A stretch of DNA of 48,785 nt, taken from NCBI GenBank assembly GCA_011390415.1, contig JAABSL010000222.1, positions 1 through 48,785 of the forward strand, read 5' to 3'. The number at the start of each line of letters is the position of its first letter. The stretch's first letter is position 1. The translations under genes and the position numbers were made by a program. Below are positions 43,429 to 48,785 of this stretch, one piece after another. The DNA comes from Desulfobacteraceae bacterium. Its GTDB lineage: Bacteria; Desulfobacterota; Desulfobacteria; Desulfobacterales; Desulfosalsimonadaceae. Below the pieces are notes generated by a model, which was not told the DNA's origin, made no database searches, and worked only from the letters and a program-made list of their open reading frames with translations.

Positions 43429-44907
43429 TCAATAAATATAGCGTTCACAGATTTTGCGGTAATGGTGGCCATAGATCGACAGTGTGATCGCAACGGACAT
43501 CAGCCTGGGCTTGAAGGCCAGGGTCCAGATCATCAGCCGCCAGTACTGAAACCGCTCTTTGCCCAAAACCCCGAGACGAAAAGATGACCTGAAAAATGAA
43601 AGAAACCGCTGAAAATTAACCGGCTGCCTGAATTCAGGGGCCTTCAGCTCCATGAGCAGCGTTCTGACGCGCCGGTAGTAGTTTTTGGGTGAATAAATCT
43701 GTTGCATGATGGTTTGATACCCGGTCCGAAGGCTGTCTATGCCCATTCGGGGCAGTATATTGGTTGTCCCGTCCACATTGTCTCCGGAAAATATATTGAC
43801 GATCCGGCTTTCCCGGGAAAGCCGGTCAAAAAGCCGGGTTCCCGGCGGGGCCTGGAGCAATCCGACCATGGCGGTGACGATGCCGCTTTGTTGAATAAAA
43901 TCGATCTGCCGCTGGAAAATGGACGGCGCATCGCTGTCAAAGCCCACAATAAATCCGCCCATCACCTGTATTCCGGAGCGATGAATGATCGCAACACTTT
44001 CAAGCAGATCCCTGTTTTTATTCTGGGTTTTATGACATTCCGTCAGACTGACTTCATCCGGAGACTCGATGCCGATAAAAACCGCATCAAACCCGGCCTT
44101 TGCCATCAAATCCAGAAGCTCCGGATCATCGGCCAGGTTGATGGAGGCTTCCGTAAAGAACACGCATCCTTTTTTATCTTTTCGCCATTCGATGAGCGCA
44201 GGCAGTAAATGGGTTTTCAGGTATGCCTTATTGCCGATAAAATTGTCATCCACAAAAAAGATGCTGCTGCGCCAGCCGGAAGCATAAATGCGGTCGAGTT
44301 CGGCGGTAATTTGGGCCGGCGTTTTCATGCGGGACCGGTGTCCGAACAGCGTTGTGACATTGCAGAATTCGCAGTTAAAGGGGCACCCCCTGGAAAACTG
44401 AATGCTCATGGACGCATAGCGTTTTGTTTTGATCAGATCCCAGGCGGGTGTTGGCGTGTCTCCCAGGCGGCAAAACCCGGAAGCCCTGTAGACCTTTTTT
44501 AACTGACCGTTTTGCAAGTCCGACAGGAAAGCCGGCAGCGTTAATTCCGCTTCGTCCAATACAAGATGATCCACATCCCCAAATTCATCGGGTTCGGAAG
44601 TAAACAGGGGCCCGCCGGCGACAATTTTTAAATTTAACGCCTTGCAGCGACTGATGATTTGCATGGCGGATTTCCGCTGAACCGCCATGCCGCCGATAAA
44701 CACCATGTCTGCCCATAACAGATCTTTATCCGTAAGACTGTCCACATTGACGTCCACAAGGCGCTTGGACCATGGTTCCGGCAGCAGGCCGGCCACGGTG
44801 AGCAGGCCCAGGGGCGGAAAGGCTGATTTTTTCCCTATAAAGCTCAACGCATAGGTGAAAGACCAGAATGTTTCCGGAAATTTGGGGTAAATAAGAAGAA
44901 CGTTCAT
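43429..44907 (-). CDS. B12-binding-domain radical SAM protein with DUF4070-like tail
   Basis: 492 residues from ATG 44907 (AGGTGAT precedes it; an in-frame ATG at 44934 is less likely). The N-terminal cobalamin-binding-like Rossmann domain (1-145) starts MNVLLIYPKFPETFWSF. The radical SAM barrel has CPFNCEFC (C175, C179, C182) for the 4Fe-4S cluster. The C-terminal region (from about 370, SPKNYYRRVRTLL) resembles DUF4070. Such proteins are often methyltransferases or ring-forming enzymes on lipids or small molecules. The canonical D-x-H-x2-G B12 motif is not seen, so cobalamin use is uncertain. It is paired with the hydrolase gene. Confidence 0.85.
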   Translation of the reverse strand: MNVLLIYPKFPETFWSFTYALSFIGKKSAFPPLGLLTVAGLLPEPWSKRLVDVNVDSLTDKDLLWADMVFIGGMAVQRKSAMQIISRCKALNLKIVAGGPLFTSEPDEFGDVDHLVLDEAELTLPAFLSDLQNGQLKKVYRASGFCRLGDTPTPAWDLIKTKRYASMSIQFSRGCPFNCEFCNVTTLFGHRSRMKTPAQITAELDRIYASGWRSSIFFVDDNFIGNKAYLKTHLLPALIEWRKDKKGCVFFTEASINLADDPELLDLMAKAGFDAVFIGIESPDEVSLTECHKTQNKNRDLLESVAIIHRSGIQVMGGFIVGFDSDAPSIFQRQIDFIQQSGIVTAMVGLLQAPPGTRLFDRLSRESRIVNIFSGDNVDGTTNILPRMGIDSLRTGYQTIMQQIYSPKNYYRRVRTLLMELKAPEFRQPVNFQRFLSFFRSSFRLGVLGKERFQYWRLMIWTLAFKPRLMSVAITLSIYGHHYRKICERYIY

Positions 44908-44956
44908 ATCACCTGAGTCCTTTCGTGTTTTCATAAAGGTAAAACCCGATTCATTT

Positions 44957-44972
44957 TTGACGCGACACTAAG
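44957..44972 (+). repeat. Copy 2 of the 16-base dispersed motif
   Basis: TTGACGCGACACTAAG, 13 of 15 bases like the copy at 42425 and 14 of 16 like the copy at 22287. It overlaps the 3' end of the small membrane-protein gene. Confidence 0.4.
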
Positions 44973-45117
44973 TGGCGCGCCGGCCCCCGATGACATTAAC
45001 CAGCACGACGATAACCGCAATCACCAGCAGGAGATGAATCAACCCTCCCATTGTATAACTGGTTACAAATCCCAACAGCCAAAGAACTACGAGTATTACT
45101 GCAATCGTCCACAACAT
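44968..45117 (-). CDS. Small two-helix membrane protein, Lmo0937 family
   Basis: 49 residues from ATG 45117, directly after AAAGGAGAGCCGCTC; an in-frame start at 45186 would add a polar leader without a ribosome site. The product MLWTIAVILVVLWLLGFVTSY followed by GGLIHLLLVIAVIVVLVNVIGG gives two membrane helices, the Lmo0937 pattern. Such proteins are common in stress-induced gene sets but have no known biochemistry. A sigma-54 promoter and its upstream dyad precede it (45204-45351). Confidence 0.85.
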   Translation of the reverse strand: MLWTIAVILVVLWLLGFVTSYTMGGLIHLLLVIAVIVVLVNVIGGRRAT

Positions 45118-45203
45118 GAGCGGCTCTCCTTTGTTTTCAGTTATTCTTTGATATTTCGAGATGACTTTCCCGGGGCATTCCTTCATCCCTGCTTTCTATA
45201 CTC

Positions 45204-45218
45204 TCAATCTTTGTGCCA
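45204..45218 (-). promoter_or_regulatory. Sigma-54 promoter of the Lmo0937-type gene
   Basis: Minus strand TGGCACAAAGATTGA: GG and GA are separated by ten bases, with a full TGGCAC at -24 and TTGA for the -12 TTGC. It lies about 87 bases before the start codon. The same form occurs at 46271-46285. Confidence 0.75.
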
Positions 45219-45250
45219 GATTTCCATCCTCGTTGGTGAATTGATGCATC

Positions 45251-45268
45251 ATACTGGTTTTAATAAAG
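45251..45268. promoter_or_regulatory. Conserved middle box, copy 1 (possible IHF/HU bend site)
   Basis: ATACTGGTTTTAATAAAG starts 47 bases from the low edge of the sigma-54 site, exactly as ATACTGATTTTTAATGAC does at 46318. An AT-rich site between activator and promoter is where IHF commonly bends DNA. Confidence 0.55.
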
Positions 45269-45333
45269 AATCGGCTAAAATGAAATTTAGCGTCACGCCA
45301 ATAACAGGCCTGAAAAAAGGTTATATTTGCCCT

Positions 45334-45351
45334 AAGGTCTCATATGACCTT
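45334..45351. promoter_or_regulatory. Activator-binding dyad (UAS), copy 1
   Basis: AAGGTC-N6-GACCTT. On the minus strand its core GGTCATATGAGACC differs by one base from GGTCATATAAGACC at 46404. Flanks (CCCTA before, TTTTTCC after) are also shared. Its centre is 138.5 bases from the promoter edge. Confidence 0.7.
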
Positions 45352-45714
45352 TTTCCGGTCTTCTTATACCGTGATGGATGGCGCTTTATTTTTCGGTTTT
45401 TCGGATACTCACGATCGCCCCGGAACAAACACAAGCGCAGCGATAAAGAATCATAAAATTTACCCATATCTTCTCAACTGACTCGTTAAAAATCGGCTCG
45501 CACACCCCTCGGCAGAAGATCAACCGAGCTTATACCCGACTGTTAAAGATTCTCCGAAGCGTGTCTGCAGAACGGTCTGTTGCCATGAATCCAGACTTTT
45601 GCCTTCCGGCCGGCGGATGAACCTTTTCCATCCTCACCGCTTTTCAGACAAACAATTCAGGATTGGCCCCACTCTGCACAACCGAAACGGAGCAGGAGGG
45701 GCGCCCTGTCAGTT

Positions 45715-45873
45715 TTAGTCTTTACCCTTATCGTATCCATCTTCAAAGCTTTCCGCACCCTCTTCTACTTCTTGAGCCCCTTGCCCGGTCCATTCACCCA
45801 TTTGCTTGCACCCTGAAAAACCGGCAAAAGCCAAAATTCCAACCATAACCAATATAAGAATTCTCTGTCTCAT
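45715..45873 (-). CDS. Small lipoprotein, 52 residues (entericidin-like)
   Basis: ATG at 45873, preceded by GGGGAGAAAGACAG; stop at 45715. The sequence MRQRILILVMVGILAFAGFSGC gives a lipoprotein signal with lipobox FSGC (Cys22). The mature part KQMGEWTGQGAQEVEEGAESFEDGYDKGKD is short, acidic and helical, like the lipoprotein encoded just upstream (shared ESFED). It lies 110 bases downstream of that gene and may share its sigma-54 transcript. The gene is easily missed because of its size. Confidence 0.8.
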   Translation of the reverse strand: MRQRILILVMVGILAFAGFSGCKQMGEWTGQGAQEVEEGAESFEDGYDKGKD

Positions 45874-45983
45874 CTGTCTTTCTCCCCGTATAATGTTGTT
45901 TTTTTAGAACAGGCCAAAAGCCTGCTTCCCAGTCAACTCTCGCCAATTCCGCGCGAAAATGGAAATTTGATGCGCGCATCCGA

Positions 45984-46145
45984 TCACTCCACGGCATCTT
46001 CTACTGCATCACCAGCGTCCTCGAATGATTCGCCCACTTCTTCACCAGCTTCCTCCAGCGCGTTGTCATTGTCGCATCCGAGCATCCCGATGCTGATTGC
46101 ACCCACCAATGCCAGAATCAATAAAAGCTTCTTAAAAATTTTCAT
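45984..46145 (-). CDS. Small acidic lipoprotein, 53 residues (entericidin-like)
   Basis: ATG at 46145 after AAGGAAGAAGAC; a longer frame from 46190 has no site. The product has the signal MKIFKKLLLILALVGAISIG with lipobox MLGC (Cys24) and a mature tail of repeated acidic helix units (EEAGEEVGESFEDAGDAVEDAVE). Such entericidin-like peptides sit in the envelope and are usually stress-controlled. It is transcribed leftward from the sigma-54 promoter at 46271-46285. Confidence 0.85.
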   Translation of the reverse strand: MKIFKKLLLILALVGAISIGMLGCDNDNALEEAGEEVGESFEDAGDAVEDAVE

Positions 46146-46270
46146 GTCTTCTTCCTTATTCAATGATTTTAAGTAGTCGCGGCAACTCACAACCCCTTGC
46201 GTTTCCTGCCTTGTTTTGCAGTTCCCGGATACAGTTTCCAGCGGTTCAGTTGCTCGCTGCTTTTAGTAAT

Positions 46271-46285
46271 TCAATTATTGTGCCA
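46271..46285 (-). promoter_or_regulatory. Sigma-54 promoter of the small lipoprotein genes
   Basis: Minus strand TGGCACAATAATTGA, the same -24/-12 form as 45204-45218, 126 bases before the start codon at 46145. Confidence 0.75.
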
Positions 46286-46317
46286 GGGCGCTGTCTCTCA
46301 TGGCAGATTCACATATA

Positions 46318-46335
46318 ATACTGATTTTTAATGAC
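46318..46335. promoter_or_regulatory. Conserved middle box, copy 2
   Basis: ATACTGATTTTTAATGAC, 47 bases from the low edge of its sigma-54 promoter, identical in spacing to copy 1 at 45251. On the minus strand the stretch AAAAATCAGTATTATA partly fits an IHF site (WATCAR-N4-TTR). Confidence 0.55.
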
Positions 46336-46403
46336 AATTAATTAAGAAGGAACTTTTTGGGCCTCCTTCCACGTCCAAATAAAAAGGCTAAATATTACCC
46401 AAT

Positions 46404-46417
46404 GGTCATATAAGACC
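46404..46417. promoter_or_regulatory. Activator-binding dyad (UAS), copy 2
   Basis: GGTCATATAAGACC, centre 139.5 bases from the promoter edge, embedded in CCCAAT...CTTTTTCC like copy 1. It is also about 180 bases upstream of glpD, but no -24/-12 site was seen on that side. Confidence 0.7.
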
Positions 46418-46595
46418 CTTTTTCCCCATGGATTTGACCACCAATGGGAAATGAGGTTTTTTCGCCGGACCGGTACTGCATTTTTATATTGTGCAAAGGG
46501 CTTGTTTCATGGGAGTATGCATCCTTTAAAATCAATATTCACAAATCAGGGCGGGTTTTAATCTGACCTGGCTTTTAAAAGGAGAAAACAGTTAC

Positions 46596-48236
46596 ATGCT
46601 GCCACGTTTTACGGAAGCGTATAAAGACAAAACATTTGACATCGTCATTATCGGCGGCGGCATTACCGGGGCCGCTGTGGCCTACGATGCCGCCAGCAGA
46701 GGGCTCAGCGTTGCCCTGGTTGAAAAAAAAGACTTTGGATGGGCCACTTCCGCGGCCACTTCAAAGCTGATTCACGGCGGTCTCCGGTATCTTCAGAACC
46801 TGGAACTGTCCCTTGTCCGGGAGTCCCTGCGGGAACGGCTGATTCTTGAAAACATTGCCCCCAATCTGGTTTATCCCATTGCCTTTGTGGTGCCCGGTTA
46901 TAAGGATCTCAAACGAAACAAATGGATCCTCCGGGCCGGCCTGACCCTTTATGATATTCTTTCCTATGACCGGAACCGAACATGGGACCGCAGTAAGCAT
47001 ATGCCGCATCATCGCTGGCTGACCAAGGCCCAGATTATGAAGCTGGAACCGGAAGTGCGTTCTGCCGGTATGACCGGCGGGTCTATTTACTATGACTGCC
47101 AGAGCCTTTATCCGGAAAGACTGACCCTGGCATTTATAAAATCCGCTGTCCGCCACGGTGCTCAAGTTGCCAATTATACAAACGTAATTGATTTTTTGTT
47201 TTCCGATACCCGAAAGGTCGAAGGGGTTCGGGTCGAAGACACCCTTGCTGGCGGCACTCTTGATATCTACGGCAAACTGGTTGTCAATTGTGCGGGGCCC
47301 TGGGCAGATATTGTTTTAAACATTGCCGATAAAGCCGGCAACTCCAAACACCAGATCAAACGGTCCGAAGGGATTCACATTTTAACCAAAAAATTCAAAA
47401 CCCGGCACGCCGTGGTCATGTGGACGTCTTCCGGTCGTCATTTTTTTACCATTCCCTGGCGGGGATATCAGCTGATCGGCACCACTGACAAAGATTATGA
47501 AGGCAATCCGGATGATTACAAGGTCAGTAAAAAAAGTGTCCAGGAACTCATTGACGACACCAACGATGCCATCGGGGAAGGAAACCTGAAATATGAAGAT
47601 GTGGCCTATGCCTGGGGAGGTTTGCGGCCCCTGGTGGACGATCAGACCGAAGGCACCTATGAATCATCCCGCAAATATGAAATTTACGACAATGCCGCCA
47701 CCGGTTTTGACGGGCTGATTACCGTAGAAGGCGGTAAATATACCACCAGCCGGCATCTGGCCCAAAGCGTCATGGAAATGATTGAAAAAAAACTCGGCCG
47801 GCCTTCCAAAAAATCCGTCACCGCTGATGCCCTTCTGGCCGGTTGCGAAATAACGGACATGCAATCCTTTATGCGGGATTTAAAAAACGACTATCAGGAT
47901 TTTGATCCGATGACCATAGAATTTCTGGGTCGGAATTACGGATCGGAGAGCCGGGCTGTTTTTGAACTGGCGCGGCAGCAACGGCAATTATCGGAAATCA
48001 TCTGTGAAGATGGTCAGATCATGGCATCAGTCATCTATGCCATTCGCAATGAATCTGCAAAAACTTTAAACGATATTCTTATGCGCCGCACCGGCGTCGG
48101 CAATATCGGTCATCCGGGCAGCGAAATGCTTGAAAAGATCGCCGTTGTCGCCGCAAAAGAACTCCAATGGGATGAATCAAGAATTGAACAGGAATTACGC
48201 CTTGCCGATGAACTGCTTCGGGTGCCTCAGATATAA
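46596..48236 (+). CDS. glpD: FAD-dependent glycerol-3-phosphate dehydrogenase
   Basis: 546 residues; AAAAGGAGAAAACAGTTAC precedes the ATG. The dinucleotide motif DIVIIGGGITGAAVAYDAASRG (about residues 14-35) binds FAD. SAATSKLIHGGLRYLQNLE and the later GGLRPLV and ITVEGGKYTTSRHLAQ segments are GlpA/GlpD signatures. A C-terminal helical domain (about 400-540) is present as in GlpD. It oxidises glycerol-3-phosphate to dihydroxyacetone phosphate and feeds electrons to the quinone pool. No glpK or glpF is adjacent in the window. Confidence 0.93.
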   Translation: MLPRFTEAYKDKTFDIVIIGGGITGAAVAYDAASRGLSVALVEKKDFGWATSAATSKLIHGGLRYLQNLELSLVRESLRERLILENIAPNLVYPIAFVVPGYKDLKRNKWILRAGLTLYDILSYDRNRTWDRSKHMPHHRWLTKAQIMKLEPEVRSAGMTGGSIYYDCQSLYPERLTLAFIKSAVRHGAQVANYTNVIDFLFSDTRKVEGVRVEDTLAGGTLDIYGKLVVNCAGPWADIVLNIADKAGNSKHQIKRSEGIHILTKKFKTRHAVVMWTSSGRHFFTIPWRGYQLIGTTDKDYEGNPDDYKVSKKSVQELIDDTNDAIGEGNLKYEDVAYAWGGLRPLVDDQTEGTYESSRKYEIYDNAATGFDGLITVEGGKYTTSRHLAQSVMEMIEKKLGRPSKKSVTADALLAGCEITDMQSFMRDLKNDYQDFDPMTIEFLGRNYGSESRAVFELARQQRQLSEIICEDGQIMASVIYAIRNESAKTLNDILMRRTGVGNIGHPGSEMLEKIAVVAAKELQWDESRIEQELRLADELLRVPQI

Positions 48237-48312
48237 TATTTTATTGACAATTCGGCATTTTTTATGGTTTGATTTTTAATTATAAAGTCTTCACAAAAGG
48301 GGGTATCGTATC

Positions 48313-48687
48313 ATGCAAAAACGCAAATGCACACGCAGCGGTGCCTGGCCGGACACCAGCGCAACTATCAGAATTCAGGAAGCTTTCAGCTTCAATAAAA
48401 TTGAATATATGACGGTGAAGGGACAAGTCGAAAACCTGGGGGCCAGCGGCATGTTCCTGACGACCGACCAACTCATACCGGTTCCGGGGTTTGCCGAAAT
48501 TACGATCAATTTTGAATCCAATCCGAAAACATCCGATCTGTCTGTTAAAGCATTTGGCCGAACCGTCCGCATGACCAAAAATGGTGTGGGAATCAAATTC
48601 ACATCCATTAATTTAAAAATGCTTCAAAAATGCATCGTCCGAAAAATCAATGTTTCCAATGCATATAGATGTGGAGCGCCCAACTAA
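48313..48687 (+). CDS. PilZ domain protein
   Basis: 124 residues; AAAAGGGGGTATCGTATC precedes the ATG. The basic start MQKRKCTR could supply the c-di-GMP-binding Arg motif, though a clean RxxxR is not seen. ENLGASGMFLTT (D/N-x-S-x-x-G type) near 41-52 and NGVGIKFTSI near 90-99 fit PilZ strands. It may bind c-di-GMP weakly or be a non-binding PilZ. TTGACA 65 bases before the ATG may be its -35. Confidence 0.75.
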   Translation: MQKRKCTRSGAWPDTSATIRIQEAFSFNKIEYMTVKGQVENLGASGMFLTTDQLIPVPGFAEITINFESNPKTSDLSVKAFGRTVRMTKNGVGIKFTSINLKMLQKCIVRKINVSNAYRCGAPN

Positions 48688-48785
48688 ACAGACTCTCCTC
48701 CTTTATTTTTATCTTCTTTCGCCCCTCCTTCTTGTTCTTAATTATTTTCACAACACGATAAACTACGGATAATTGTTTTCAATGA

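Larger units (their letters stand above)
45118..45714. other. Non-coding region with sigma-54 control elements
   Basis: Holds the promoter (45204-45218), middle box (45251-45268) and dyad (45334-45351) for the gene at 45117. The segment 45352-45714 has no convincing gene; a 33-codon minus frame near 45545-45645 and a 140-codon plus frame crossing the promoter are judged chance. Confidence 0.5.

Noticed and set aside
45034-45456. 140-codon plus-strand frame
   Set aside because: It runs antisense across a real gene and through the sigma-54 promoter and dyad; composition is not protein-like.
45545-45645. 33-codon minus-strand frame MEKVHPPAGRQK...
   Set aside because: Weak start context, no homology recognised, no signal or motif, and no conserved neighbour relation.

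Overview
The window reads as chromosomal DNA of moderate GC from a Gram-negative bacterium, most likely a sulfate-reducer-type Desulfobacterota (Desulfobacterales-like). That placement is an inference from gene content: a YedF selenium-metabolism protein paired with a divergent LysR regulator, a DUF3783 protein, a WS/DGAT lipid acyltransferase, a J1-crystallin-type ADP-ribosylglycohydrolase homologue, a eukaryotic-style glycogen branching enzyme, sigma-54 control, and many short accessory proteins. No rRNA, tRNA, CRISPR array, prophage or intact insertion sequence was recognised.

Layout. 1-1065 (minus) is the 5' part of an RND efflux adaptor gene that runs off the left edge, with a TetR-like remnant and a dyad operator upstream. 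1384-9587 is a mixed housekeeping/accessory stretch: a small membrane protein, WS/DGAT, a cytidylate-kinase-like protein with a possible sigma-54 promoter, an unannotated 42-residue ORF ending at a terminator, a zinc-ribbon protein, an ADP-ribosylglycohydrolase homologue, a secreted lipase, a DUF3783 protein, and yedF divergent from its LysR regulator. 9673-18308 concerns metals: a CDF zinc exporter, trmJ, then an operon of a secreted Cys/His protein and czcC-czcB-czcA (HME-RND efflux) ending at a strong terminator. 18333-23175 holds a GT4 glycosyltransferase, a sigma-54 activator with a degenerate receiver flanked by short repeats, HU, a DksA-like protein and a small unknown.

23432-34650 is a glycogen operon: a fused GH13-GH133 debranching enzyme, a free-standing CBM48 protein, alpha-glucan phosphorylase, glycogen synthase, branching enzyme and a small conserved protein. 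Together these make, branch, debranch and phosphorolyse glycogen; no glgC is present. 34952-40786 is a complete seven-gene Mrp-type Na+/H+ antiporter operon (mrpA-G) with overlapping start/stop codons. It is followed by a DUF2254 membrane protein of different codon style, a radical SAM/hydrolase pair on the minus strand, and glpD and a PilZ protein at the right end.

The most interesting find is at 44968-46417. Three very small envelope proteins (one two-helix membrane protein and two entericidin-like lipoproteins) are served by two promoter regions with the same three-part architecture: a -24/-12 sigma-54 promoter, a conserved ATACTG-TTTTAAT box exactly 47 bases upstream, and a GGTC-N6-GACC dyad whose centre lies 138.5 or 139.5 bases upstream. 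The flanking sequence is otherwise dissimilar. This looks like a small sigma-54 envelope-stress regulon with its own activator-binding site.
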